Origin: Pseudomonas sp. LP_7_YM
GTDB taxonomy: Bacteria > Pseudomonadota > Gammaproteobacteria > Pseudomonadales > Pseudomonadaceae
Length of the DNA: 52,789 bases
Assembly: GCF_004364435.1 (NCBI RefSeq)
Contig: NZ_SOCT01000019.1
Span: forward strand, 1 to 52,789
Direction of reading: 5' to 3'
Shown here: one piece after another, positions 26,144-35,500 of the stretch
How the letters are laid out: every line of letters begins with the position of its first letter
Numbering within the stretch: the stretch's first letter is position 1
Program-made: the position numbers and the translations under genes
The notes under the pieces: generated by a model
What the model was told of the DNA's origin: nothing
The model's database searches: none
Seen by the model: only the letters and a program-made list of their open reading frames with translations

Positions 26144-26660
26144 ATTTGCCCCCTTTTTTGACTTCTCTCAAATGTCCTGAGTCGATATAGGATTGGACGG
26201 ACTTATCAAACTCGAACTGCCGCCCATAACCCAGTTCAGCGAACCACGGCGCGATTTTGCTGGAAGATACGTTAGGAAGAGGCTTCATTACCTCATAAAC
26301 CGTGTGAGGCTTGAGATGCGTGCCCGGCGCCAGCGCGCGCATGCTGTAGGAGTGCCGACGGGGACGGTGCATGCACCGGCTGGGTCGAGCCCGGCTCAAG
26401 GTGATGATATCGATGGGGCCGAGCGCCCAAGGTTGGGTGGCCAATAGGGAATCAGCGCAGTGCTTAAACCGAGTGGATCGACGTAAGCCATCGGGTTAGG
26501 TACGTACGCATACAGTTTGAAGCCGCCCTGTAGACCAATCGGGTCCTTGTTGGTGAACAGACCGATATCCGGATCGTAAAACCTGAAGGTGTTGTAGCGC
26601 AGGCCTGTCTCGCGATCGAGGTATTGGCCTGGTGCTGCGATCACCCCTGCGTCATGCCAT
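26130..26660 (-). pseudogene. Rhs effector, C-terminal remnant with TNT-like toxin tip
   Basis: Only the end of an Rhs protein remains. The part from about 26660 to 26465 encodes the Rhs core terminus: PGQYLDRETGLRYNTFRFYD, PDIGLFTNKDPIGLQGGF, and the junction motif YVDPLGLS. The variable tip then follows, split by at least one or two frame changes between 26340 and 26460 (YWPPNLG in one frame; DIITL and MRALAPGTHLKPHTVYEV in another). The tip ends VMKPLPNVSSSKIAPWFAEL, GYGRQFEFDKSVQSYI. This resembles TNT domains, NAD(+) glycohydrolase toxins, which share the YEVxKPLP and APWFxxxGxGxQ patterns. The N-terminal ~1,200 residues of a full Rhs protein are gone. Confidence 0.72.
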
Positions 26661-26724
26661 ATGGCTCGAGGTCATACGCGCTCGTACCAATGAGACCGGA
26701 CGGCGTAGTCGAAACATTCTCAGC

Positions 26725-27153
26725 TTAAAAGCGCATACCTTTGAACGGGCTCCAGCCCTGCTCACCTTTAACCTCTTTAAGGTAATAGGCGTAGTTCGTG
26801 ACAATGGCGTAGCCCATAGAAAAACCGAAACCCAAGCCATTGTTCAAAGCGCTTGGGAATTGAACGCCCAAGATTGCAAAGATCGCCGTCAGCGCGGCAT
26901 AGATTAAGAACATGCAGGCCAAAAGGGTTAAATTCTTTTTCCAGAGGCCAAGCACGAAGAGGTAAATCGGACCAAAGAAGAATGCGATGATGTTGCTATT
27001 GATCAAGAACTTTTTGCCAATGGTAGGCATTGCTTTGAGTGCTTGCTTGTATCGGGGGTCATTTGGTGCGCCATAGGTTTCGAAAAAGTTGAAACGTTCC
27101 TGCCATTTGGCGCTGTGTTTACTCGTGCCTTGAAGCTGTTCTGTGGTGCTCAT
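26725..27153 (-). CDS. DUF2628 membrane protein
   Basis: 142 residues: a soluble N-terminus (KWQERFNFFETYGAPNDPRY), then about three membrane segments (FFFGPIYLFVLGLWKKNLTL, MFLIYAALTAIFAILG, LGFGFSMGYAIVTNYAYYL) and a short tail. This is the DUF2628 pattern; the function is unknown. Such genes often lie beside T6SS or Rhs genes in Pseudomonas (recollection). A good ribosome site (AAGGACAG) precedes ATG 27153. It is 104 bases downstream of tssA on the same strand and directly upstream of the Rhs remnant, so it probably belonged to the effector end of the operon. Confidence 0.8.
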   Translation of the reverse strand: MSTTEQLQGTSKHSAKWQERFNFFETYGAPNDPRYKQALKAMPTIGKKFLINSNIIAFFFGPIYLFVLGLWKKNLTLLACMFLIYAALTAIFAILGVQFPSALNNGLGFGFSMGYAIVTNYAYYLKEVKGEQGWSPFKGMRF

Positions 27154-27257
27154 GATTGCTGTCCTTTCTTTTCCATTAATGGTTTCTTCCGGTAACTCCC
27201 TTCATCTTGCCGCTCGGCGTTATTCCTCCAGATTCAGGTCCTATAGTCGATCACCAC

Positions 27258-28358
27258 TCAGGATTTTTTCTCTTTGGTACCCAGCACATCACGGATGCTG
27301 TCTACGACGTTGCTGTCCTTGATCACGTCGTTGAGCCAGCCTTCGAGCGGCATGTTGCCCCACTTGATTGCGCGTTCGATCAGATAGGGCACAGGGCTTT
27401 GTGGCTCGGTCTGTTTGAAAAACTGGGCGACGCCGGCAAGCATGGTGAATGCCTCATCGCGGGTCAGCGGGGCAGTGCGCAGCGGTGCCGACGCGTTGTC
27501 TTTGACGGTCGTGCTCAGGGCTGGCCCCGCAGTGTGTTGATCGGCCACTTCAGCCGCAGGTTCGGATGGTGCTGGCGGCTCGGGGGTATTGAGCTCGACG
27601 CCGCGGTCCTTGAGCAGCTTCTCGGCAAGCTGCGCAGCTCGGGCCAGAATCTCGCTCAGTGCGGCGAAGCTGGGCGCCTCGCTTCCAAACAGCTGGTTGG
27701 CAGTGGCTTGCAGTTGACGACAGGCGTGCAGGCTGTCGGTGATCTCCGAGGCCTTGAGCAACAGGTGCTCGGTGTCGGTCAGTACCACCGAACGCTGGAA
27801 GATTTCAGCGTTGATCTTGCCCTCGTCCAAGGCGGTGCGCATGGCTTGCTGATTTTGCAGGGCTAGGTTCTCGATATGCCGGGACTCGTCGTAGCGCAAC
27901 AGGCCGAACTTGTCGCCCTGGGTGATCGGCAAGCCGCCGACCACGTCTGCCAGCGTGGTTTTCAACCAGGCTAACCGTGCAGCACGCTCTTCGAGACCTT
28001 CATCAAGAGGCGGAAAAAGATCGTCCCAGAATTGCTGCAGAATTTTTTCGGCGAGGGTCAGGCCAAATGTGATGCCGACGAAATGATAACGGTGCGCCAA
28101 GGCTTCACTGAGCCAAGCGACGAGCATAAGGTCCTTGCTTTGCTGAGCAAGCCCCTGTGCAGCCAGGGTGATGGTCAGGTCCCAATCCGACGACTTCAGA
28201 TCGGTCTGCCAATCACCTTGGGTCAGGTAGTCAGGGTCTGCTCGACGAGCCTCTTTGACATTGTCGAACAGCGTGGAAAAGCTCATGTCTTCGCCGCTTC
28301 CTCCGTTGATCGGCGCTGTCAGTTCGGTCAGTGAAAGGTCGTTGAGAAATTCAGACAT
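27258..28358 (-). CDS. tssA: T6SS protein TssA
   Basis: TssA caps and primes the assembling T6SS tail at the baseplate. 366 residues. The N-terminal ImpA_N region includes LTAPINGGSGEDMSFSTLFD and WDLTITLAAQGLAQQSKDLM, and the trp-rich patch ILQQFWDDLFPPLDEG. The middle is helical. A Pro/Ala-rich linker near residues 255-290 leads to a C-terminal domain ending TMLAGVAQFFKQTEPQSPVP, YLIERAIKWGNMPLEGWLND. That C-terminus is the short-class (TssA1/TagJ-like) end. ATG 28358 is preferred over a TTG two codons upstream. It is the last core gene of the operon, separated from hcp by a terminator-like hairpin. Confidence 0.92.
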   Translation of the reverse strand: MSEFLNDLSLTELTAPINGGSGEDMSFSTLFDNVKEARRADPDYLTQGDWQTDLKSSDWDLTITLAAQGLAQQSKDLMLVAWLSEALAHRYHFVGITFGLTLAEKILQQFWDDLFPPLDEGLEERAARLAWLKTTLADVVGGLPITQGDKFGLLRYDESRHIENLALQNQQAMRTALDEGKINAEIFQRSVVLTDTEHLLLKASEITDSLHACRQLQATANQLFGSEAPSFAALSEILARAAQLAEKLLKDRGVELNTPEPPAPSEPAAEVADQHTAGPALSTTVKDNASAPLRTAPLTRDEAFTMLAGVAQFFKQTEPQSPVPYLIERAIKWGNMPLEGWLNDVIKDSNVVDSIRDVLGTKEKKS

Positions 28359-28379
28359 GGTCAACTCGGGAATAGATAA

Positions 28380-28416
28380 AAGAACACCACGCCGATTGCT
28401 TCGGCATGGTGTTGAA
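28380..28416 (-). terminator. Terminator between hcp and tssA
   Basis: On the minus strand a 13-bp stem (AACACCATGCCGA and TCGGCGTGGTGTT, one wobble) with a 5-base loop is followed by CTTTTATC. Placed after hcp, it probably limits read-through into tssA and stabilises hcp mRNA, fitting the high demand for Hcp. Confidence 0.7.
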
Positions 28417-28459
28417 TACGAGCCACCGCGAATGGCGGCGGCCCATGTCGACTAATCGA

Positions 28460-28978
28460 TTACGCAAAAACCTTGTTGGCTGTGCGGTCCCAGCCGCCAG
28501 TCACGTTACCGCCACCCTGGCCATCTGCACGGCTCTGCTGGGTGTAGGTGGTTTTGATGCGAGCGAAGTTGAAGCTGATCTCTTCGATCGGCAGGTCGCT
28601 GACGGCTTTGTCTTCACCGTCCTGATTGCCACCGGCGACGGCCTTGACCGAGGACACAACCACTTCTTCGAGGTTGATGGTCAGGTAGGTCAACTTGTCG
28701 CCGCCGGCGCGGTTGACGTTCAGCTGGATCTTGGCGATGTGAGTGCCTTTGCAGCATGCTTCGAACAGCTTGGCAGAGGCCTTGTCGACGGCCTTGCGAA
28801 TGCTGAAGTCGCTCAGTGCAACACGCTCGGACGACGCACCGCCCGAAGAGCTGGCAGTAGCGGAAGTCGCTTGTGTGGCGCCGTACTCGTAGCCGAGCAC
28901 TTCGATCCAGTCCTTGTGCTTGTCATCCAGTACTTCACCTGGAATGCCGTCGATCTGAATATATGCGTCAAATGCCAT
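28460..28978 (-). CDS. hcp: T6SS tube protein Hcp (TssD)
   Basis: Hcp forms the hexameric rings of the inner tube and is itself secreted. 172 residues starting MAFDAYIQIDGIPGEVLDDK, the Hcp signature. Later segments are SDFSIRKAVDKASAKLFEAC, IAKIQLNVNRAGGDKLTYLT and EEISFNFARIKTTYTQQS. I chose ATG 28978 because GGAG lies 8 bases upstream and the protein then has the family length. Spacers of 162 bases upstream and about 100 downstream, each with a hairpin, suggest hcp can be expressed separately from the long operon. The CC pair in the middle (FEACCKG) is unusual but not diagnostic. Confidence 0.95.
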   Translation of the reverse strand: MAFDAYIQIDGIPGEVLDDKHKDWIEVLGYEYGATQATSATASSSGGASSERVALSDFSIRKAVDKASAKLFEACCKGTHIAKIQLNVNRAGGDKLTYLTINLEEVVVSSVKAVAGGNQDGEDKAVSDLPIEEISFNFARIKTTYTQQSRADGQGGGNVTGGWDRTANKVFA

Positions 28979-29049
28979 TTCTTGATTCTCCATTTCTTAC
29001 ATTTTGAGGGCTAGCCTTACCAGCGGCCAGATCACAGCCCCCCTGATTC

Positions 29050-29076
29050 GACCTCTTTGAAGCTTCAAGAGAGGTC
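29050..29076. other. 27-bp palindrome upstream of hcp
   Basis: GACCTCTTTGAAGCTTCAAG and on to AGAGGTC is a near-perfect palindrome (one mismatch) centred on TTGAAGCTTCAA. It lies between the OmpA-type gene and hcp, about 70 bases before the hcp start. No T run follows. It could be an operator or an mRNA processing hairpin. Confidence 0.5.
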
Positions 29077-29140
29077 TGTTGCCGCTGCCTGTATCTCCGC
29101 TCTCAGAGGTCCAGGCGCCGGTTTCTTGGTGTGACGCGCG

Positions 29141-31636
29141 TCAATTGAGCGCGCGCACTTCGATTTCTACCCGTCGATTGGGTTCAAGGCATTGAATCAA
29201 CTGCGCCCTTGGCAGCTGCATGTCGCATTTGACCAAAGGCTTTTCGCTGCCTTCTCCTATCGCATCGACCAGTTCGGCAGGCACACCCTTGCCCACCAGG
29301 TAAGTTTTGATGGTTTGGGCGCGCTGTTTGGACACCTGCATATTGCCTTGCGGATCACCCAATTGGTCTGCGTGTCCGGCGATGATGATCTTGCCGATGT
29401 TGGGGGTGCTCAGCAGCTTGCCGGCGATGGCGCTCAGCTGGCTTTGGCCCTCGGTTTTCAGGCTCTGGAAATCGGCGCGTGCGAAGGCGAACAATGTGTC
29501 GGACTCCAGGGTGATCGTTTCGATCGAACGCAGCGATTGCGACAGCAGGCTGTTGATGTAATTGCGCGAGCTGGAAACCAGGAAGGCGTTATCCAGAATC
29601 CTCGGCACGTCAGGCTCATGGATCTGATCGTTGTAGAAGTTGACCTGGCGGCTGGCCAATTCGTAATCGGTTCCCGAATTCACCGCAACGCTGGCTGCGG
29701 TCATGGTCTTCCCTGTCTGCCGGGCGATGGCCGGATACCAATAATCGGGGATCTTCGCTTTGAGGAACGCCGGATCAGCTTTCTCGCGTTGCGACCGCGA
29801 CAGCATCACGTAGGTCTCAAGGGTGGCCTTGCCGAAGTCGGCGATCGAGTGAGCGCGGTTGTCGCCTGGCAGCGCGCGTGGTTCAACGCTGTCGACATTC
29901 GTTATCGGCATCAAGTCCTTGGCATTGCGCTGATAGACCTTGATCGTGGTCAGCAGGTACAGCGAGCGAGTCAGGTTGTCTGCAGTGGGTTTGAGCATCA
30001 CCGTTTCAAGTCTGCTGAAGTAGCGGCTGCGCAGCACGGGCTCGATCTTGTAGCCCTGATACAGGCCCAGACGCATGCGCACCGGCACGCCCTGATCGTG
30101 ATGCTGCGCGTAATAATCGGAGGTCCAGAAACGCATCCGGTCCAGGGTCTGCCAGGATGTGTACTGTTGCGTATTGGACTTGTCCTGAGCCGCAGCAGCA
30201 GTCAACTCGGTCGAGATGTTCTCGATGACAGTCTTGTTGTTCCAATACGACCAGCCCCACAAACTGCACAGCAGTAACGCCACCAGACTCGCGCCACCTA
30301 CCCACGCGGCCTTGCGGCGACGTTCACGGAAATTGGTGGTGTAAAGCGCGACCAGATGCTGGTCCGGGATGATGACCTTACGGAAAAGGCTGTTGATGAA
30401 CAGCGGCTGCGGCTGCGCGTCGATACCGGTGGCCGTTTGCTCGGCTTCCAGGGAAAAGCGTTCGCTGACCTGGCGGGTGTGGCTGCCCAGTTCCGGCGCA
30501 TCGGCATCCAGTGCGCTGGTGAAATAGAAGCCACGCAGCAGCTCGGCGTTTTGATAAGGGTTGGCACGCAGCAAGGCGTCGACGAACAGTTGCAATCTGG
30601 GCTTGAGGGCTGCCAGTTCAAGGGGGAATCGGTACACGGCCGAATCCTGACGCGTGATCTGGATATCTTGCAAAACCAGCTGCTGGCTGGCTACATCCTG
30701 CCAATAACGAATGAGCTCATCCATGGCAACGGCAAAGCGCTGCCCCCAGTCGGTTTTTTCGTAATCCTTGTGCGTGAAGGTTTTGCCCATGACCTCGCCG
30801 CGGGCCACTTCGTCCAGTCGGCGATAAAACGCGCTGAAGCCCGGTACCAGGTCACATTTGGTGAAGACCAGATAGACCGGTAGACGTACTTCGAGCAGCG
30901 AGTAGGTTTCCTGAATGCGCTCGCGTAAACGCTTGGCCAAGCGCTCCTGATCCTCAAGCGATGTTTGCAGGATGTCGTGGATACTCACCGTCACGATCAG
31001 CCCGTTGAGGGGCCGACGCTGGCGATGCTGGCGCAGCAATTGGAGAAAGGCGCGCCATTTGCCCGCTTCCTCTTGGTTGTTCATGTACCGCCCGGCGGTA
31101 TCCAGCAGGACCGCTTCCGAGCTGAAGAACCAGTCACAGTTGCGTGTGCCACCCAGCCCTGCGACCCGAACGCCTTCACGTTCGGCGTAGGGAAAATTCA
31201 GGCCGGACTGATACAGCATGGTGCTTTTACCAGCCGCCGACTGACCCACCACCAGATACCACGGCAGTGCGTAAAGCGCGTCCTTCGCATTGGTACCGCG
31301 CGGCTTGTTACTGTGCAGACGCTCGATGCTTTGCAGCAGCCGCTCCCGCAACAGGCTGACTTCCTCGCGGTCGGCGGGGCTTGCATTGAGCACCGCCTGA
31401 TCGGCGTCCTCGCGCAACAAACCTTCCAGGTTGGGATGCCGCGAAGCGCCCCGGTACAGCAGCAGAACATAACCAGCCGAAAGCAGCAGAAACAGCCCGA
31501 TGCCCGCCAGCAGGCTGTTCAGCGAATCGAAGCCCAATGCGCGACCGATTGACCAGACGATGAAGATCATCAGGAAGAAGCAGATCCCCAGAACGTAGGG
31601 TTGGTAACGCAGGAAGTAATACTTGATCTTGTTCAT
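29141..31636 (-). CDS. Second IcmF-like T6SS protein with C-terminal OmpA domain
   Basis: 831 residues. Two N-terminal membrane helices (about 14-33 and 41-61) are followed by an IcmF-type NTPase with Walker A GQSAAGKST (131-139), Walker B-like AVLLDTAGRY and VYLVFTKCDLVPG. A third membrane segment (ASLVALLLCSLWGWSYW, about 450) precedes a periplasmic part. The C-terminal ~120 residues are an OmpA-like peptidoglycan-binding domain: IIIAGHADQLGDPQGN, VSKQRAQTIKTYLVGKGV, NRRVEIEV. It lacks the long TssM C-terminal domain. It coexists with a full TssM, so it is not a replacement. Its likely role is anchoring the membrane complex to the cell wall, since TssL here has no such domain. The start overlaps the tagF stop (ATGA). 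Confidence 0.88.
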   Translation of the reverse strand: MNKIKYYFLRYQPYVLGICFFLMIFIVWSIGRALGFDSLNSLLAGIGLFLLLSAGYVLLLYRGASRHPNLEGLLREDADQAVLNASPADREEVSLLRERLLQSIERLHSNKPRGTNAKDALYALPWYLVVGQSAAGKSTMLYQSGLNFPYAEREGVRVAGLGGTRNCDWFFSSEAVLLDTAGRYMNNQEEAGKWRAFLQLLRQHRQRRPLNGLIVTVSIHDILQTSLEDQERLAKRLRERIQETYSLLEVRLPVYLVFTKCDLVPGFSAFYRRLDEVARGEVMGKTFTHKDYEKTDWGQRFAVAMDELIRYWQDVASQQLVLQDIQITRQDSAVYRFPLELAALKPRLQLFVDALLRANPYQNAELLRGFYFTSALDADAPELGSHTRQVSERFSLEAEQTATGIDAQPQPLFINSLFRKVIIPDQHLVALYTTNFRERRRKAAWVGGASLVALLLCSLWGWSYWNNKTVIENISTELTAAAAQDKSNTQQYTSWQTLDRMRFWTSDYYAQHHDQGVPVRMRLGLYQGYKIEPVLRSRYFSRLETVMLKPTADNLTRSLYLLTTIKVYQRNAKDLMPITNVDSVEPRALPGDNRAHSIADFGKATLETYVMLSRSQREKADPAFLKAKIPDYWYPAIARQTGKTMTAASVAVNSGTDYELASRQVNFYNDQIHEPDVPRILDNAFLVSSSRNYINSLLSQSLRSIETITLESDTLFAFARADFQSLKTEGQSQLSAIAGKLLSTPNIGKIIIAGHADQLGDPQGNMQVSKQRAQTIKTYLVGKGVPAELVDAIGEGSEKPLVKCDMQLPRAQLIQCLEPNRRVEIEVRALN

Positions 31637-32559
31637 ACAGACTTCACATCCGGCGCGTCGACAAAGCGGTCGATGACGTCATAAAGGGGGCTTTCGGCAG
31701 TTGGAAACTCAGGCGATTGGTGGTGTTCGTCGAACGCCCCGAAGTTCGCCAATACGTCGTAATTCTCGGTGCGGTCGCGGTTACCCGTCAGTGCGGCATA
31801 AATGCCTGGATTGCTTCTGGAGGGGAAGCAAAACAGTTTTGGACGCATGAAATCGTCTGCCAGCAAACTCACGCTAGGGGAGGCGCGACTTATGCTCATT
31901 CGCCTCAGCAAATCGACCCACAGATCGGCGGTCGGATTCTTCAATCCGCGTTCGGCGGGAAGCGGCAGAGAGATACTGAGTGCATCCGTATGTCGCAACT
32001 GTCGACGCAATGCGTGAAGCCGGGTCAGCGCCGCATTAGTGATGAATTCGGGGTACGAGTTCTTCAGCGCATCGGCGATGTCCCGCAGATTGAAGTTGCG
32101 CAGGAATTTGTCGTGCACCTGACGGAATAGCGAAAAATCCTGGCCCTGTAACGGTCGCAGTGCCTTGATTTTTTCGAACAGAACGGTGGGATGCTCACCC
32201 TGCACGCCGCGATGCAACAGCGGTTTGATCTGCGCACAGAACAGTTCGCTCAGCGTGAACGGATTGATCAGCGGCTCGCTCTGCGCCGCGTTCACCTTCT
32301 GAAAGATGAAGAAGGGATAGCGCCGATGGCTTGAGTCCATCGAACTGATCAGGCCGCCCAGCAGCCAGTTGCCCGAGCGTGCCCGGTAGGAAAAAAAGCA
32401 CACCGGCAGGCGGTCGAACAGCGCTCGCCAGTCATCACGAGGATGAATGGCCGCCAGTGAGGTCTGAAGCCAGCCGTCGAACTCGCAAACCTCATCAGCT
32501 GCGCCATGCAGGCTGACGAAGTCGGCGCTGGCCGGTATTTTCCCGAAGCAGCCGATCAT
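31633..32559 (-). CDS. tagF: T6SS accessory protein TagF (ImpM)
   Basis: TagF proteins act as post-translational repressors of some T6SS. 308 residues starting MIGCFGKIPASADFVSLHGA, the family signature, followed by WRALFDRLPVCFFSYRARSG and MDSSHRRYPFFIFQKV. ATG 32559 has AGGGAGCG at the right distance and matches the family start; the frame is open 16 codons further up. There is no PppA phosphatase or PpkA kinase gene in the window, so the threonine-phosphorylation pathway that TagF often works with is not evident here. It sits 31 bases after tssM and overlaps the next gene by 4 bases. Confidence 0.9.
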   Translation of the reverse strand: MIGCFGKIPASADFVSLHGAADEVCEFDGWLQTSLAAIHPRDDWRALFDRLPVCFFSYRARSGNWLLGGLISSMDSSHRRYPFFIFQKVNAAQSEPLINPFTLSELFCAQIKPLLHRGVQGEHPTVLFEKIKALRPLQGQDFSLFRQVHDKFLRNFNLRDIADALKNSYPEFITNAALTRLHALRRQLRHTDALSISLPLPAERGLKNPTADLWVDLLRRMSISRASPSVSLLADDFMRPKLFCFPSRSNPGIYAALTGNRDRTENYDVLANFGAFDEHHQSPEFPTAESPLYDVIDRFVDAPDVKSV

Positions 32560-32590
32560 TGGTCGCTCCCTGGGTGCTGGGTCCGGTCGT

Positions 32591-35500
32591 TCACTTGGTG
32601 CGCCCATCCGCGACGTTCACCGGCGCATTCAAGGTGTTCAGTGCTTTGACGTTGGCCAGGTCGGTCAACTTGACCCCGCCGTAGTTACGCACGGCCAGGC
32701 TTACCTGGCCGCTGGCGGTGTTCCAGCTGAAACGCTGTTGAATGCCGTCCAGATCCTCGACACGGGCGCTGTCGTTCATGCGCAGCAGGCCCCAGCGTCC
32801 CGGGTAGTCGAACACCGTGATTCGCGCGCCGGTCAGCGTGACCACGTCCAGGCGAGCGCCGGGCGCAGTGGTGGTGCCCGGCCAGGAGAAGCGGCTCCAG
32901 CTGGTTTTGCCGTTGCGGTAGTGCTGCTCCTGACCGTCGAGTGTGAAGATGATGTCGGTGAAGTAGGCCGACGGTTCCAGCATGATCTCAAAGCCGTTTT
33001 CCTTGTCGGAAAGGCTGGCAATGACCTGACCCAGGGAGCTGGCCTTGTCGATGCTGTTGACCATACCGGGGTTGACCAGCGGTGCCGCTTTGGCACCGCT
33101 GCTCATTCCCAAACCTTCCCCCCCTGACAGGTTGCCGATTTCGTTACGCTTGAAGTTGGGCAGCAGGCCCGAATCAGGATCGACGAAACGCTGCAAGTCC
33201 TTGACCGATGCCTCGTTGCGGCTGCCCGCAGCGATCGGATAACGGTGTGCCATGACCTGTTCCCATGGTTTGGCAATCTGCTGTGCCCAGGCCTTGGCAA
33301 TTTGCTGGCCTGCCGGGTCGCGCAGAGTTTCCCAGGCAAACTGGATAGGCAGGCTGAACAGACCTTGCAACGAAGCAGATAGCCCACCCTGACTGGTGTC
33401 GACGGTAGTCTCGACGTAGTTGCGTACGTTGGTCACTTCGCTCGGTTGGCCCTCCAGTGTTTCGCTGATCAGTTGCTTGCTGCTTTTACCGACATCTTGC
33501 GAACGCTGGATGTTGTTCATGCGCACCTTGAGTTTGCGCAGCGCTGCCAGATAGCGATCCATGATCGTGCTGTCGGCACCCTCGGCGTTCTGCGTGGCAA
33601 ATACCCGGGAAACTGGCTCGAAGCGTTTTGCCAGACTGCCGTCATCGACGGCGGGCAGCGGTGACAGCATGCCGACCGCAGACTTGTCCGAGTCATCGAA
33701 GATCCCGGTCACCTTGCTCCAGAACGTGTCCTGCGGTTTGCTACCCGGCTGTTGCGTCTCGTGCGACGCCGGTAGATCCCACTGGGTGTTTTCATTGACC
33801 GCATACAACAGGATCTTCACCGGCGAATTCTGCACGTCACTCAAGAGCGACAGCTGCTCGGTGGCATTGGCCATATCGGTGAAATGACGAACACCAACAC
33901 CGTTGAGCAGGGTGTACCAGACCTGTGCGTAGTCGCGTTTGTAACGCGCCATGAATTCACGCATGAAATTGGCTTTCTGCACGATGCTGTCGCCACCCTC
34001 GCCATCGAGCACCCAGTCGGACTCATTGCGCAGGTTGCCCGAGACCAGCTTGATCAGTTCGGGTTTGACGAACCCGTCCCAGCCTTGCCGAGTGAAGATC
34101 GCGGGCACCGCTTCGGTGCCATACAGCAATTGACGACCGGGCAGCGGCACCAGATCTTTCAGGCTGATGGCCGGAAACTGACGACTGGATTCCAGTTGCA
34201 GGCGCAGGTATTCACGGTCAACCAGCGAGCTGGAAATCATGAATGACTTGAGGCTTGTGCGTGTGCTCTCGACCAGTTGCTCATTGCGCGGCAGGGCAGG
34301 GGCCTGGCCATTCTTGAGCAGTTGCACGTACATCGGAGCGTTATCGTCGATCACCTGATTGCTGACAGGGCTGTCATCGGTCGAGGTGCTGGCCCACGCA
34401 ACAGGCAGAGCGGCGCCGACGAACTCAGGATCCGGATGAACGCCGGGCTGAGTGAGCATCAGGTACAGCTTGAGCGAGTTGTAGGCCTCAATGATCGAGG
34501 CAACTTGTTGCTCGTCCAGACGGCCCAGCATTTCTTCGGACAGCGATAGCCCACCCGTGGTGGCCGATAGCTCGGCAGCATCATTGGTCGTTGCCGGGTT
34601 GCGCAGGTCCGCCAGCGCGCCGTCTCGGGTTTTGCTCGCCACGCCTCGCGCTGCTCCTTTGAAACGGCTCCCTGCATCACCGACGCTGCGCGGAATGCTG
34701 CTTAGACTCGACTTGCCCGGGTTTGCAGTCAGGTTCTGCATGCCACGGTCGATCAGCTTCTGCCCCTTGACGGGTTTCCCGGCTGCCTTGCCAGCGACTG
34801 GCTTGGGTTCATTCTGCGGATCCATCGCCAGGGCGAAATCGTTGAACGTGCGCATCTGCATTTGCAACTTCAGCGCCACAGGCTCCAGCGCCTGGGTACG
34901 CAGTTGCTGAAGGTAGGCTGATTGCGCCGCCGCAAAGATCTCGTTACCGCGGTACAGGCCTGCGCTCAAGTGCAGAGGTACGCCTTTGGCGCGGTGCTTT
35001 TCAATAAGCGCCAGTTCATCGCGGAGCAACTCCAGACCTTCGCCAGCGGCCATGCGCTGCGGACGATCCGAGGCGTCGCTGAGGTTGCTGATCTTCTGCT
35101 GCAAGGCCGCGATCCATTCGCGGTTGTTCTTGAACGTCAGTGCCTGCCAGCCAATGAAGGCCAGGCCAAAGAGTAATGCCAGGGCGATGACGGCCGGGCT
35201 CAAAGACGTGTCACGTCCTGTGCGCGACTGATAACGCGTCAGATCGCGGTCTGGGAAGATGACGCGGCGGAAGGTGTCGGTGATGAAGTAACTGCGATCA
35301 CCCAGCTTCCGGCCACCGGCGTCGGCGAACTGCAGGCTGTCGGCGGCAGGGTACAGCGCGAAGGACTCAGCAAGATCGTCCTCATACACCTGGCTCAGTT
35401 GCTGATCGGTCTGCAGTGCACTGGTGAAGTACAAGCCGCGCAACAACAGCGGGCTGCCCTGGCTGGCAGGCTGGATGAAATGCTCAAGGAACTGTTCGAG

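Noticed and set aside
29192..30277. A 361-codon plus-strand frame opposite the OmpA-IcmF gene
   Set aside because: It has antisense composition and no recognisable domain, and the opposite strand has clear IcmF and OmpA motifs.
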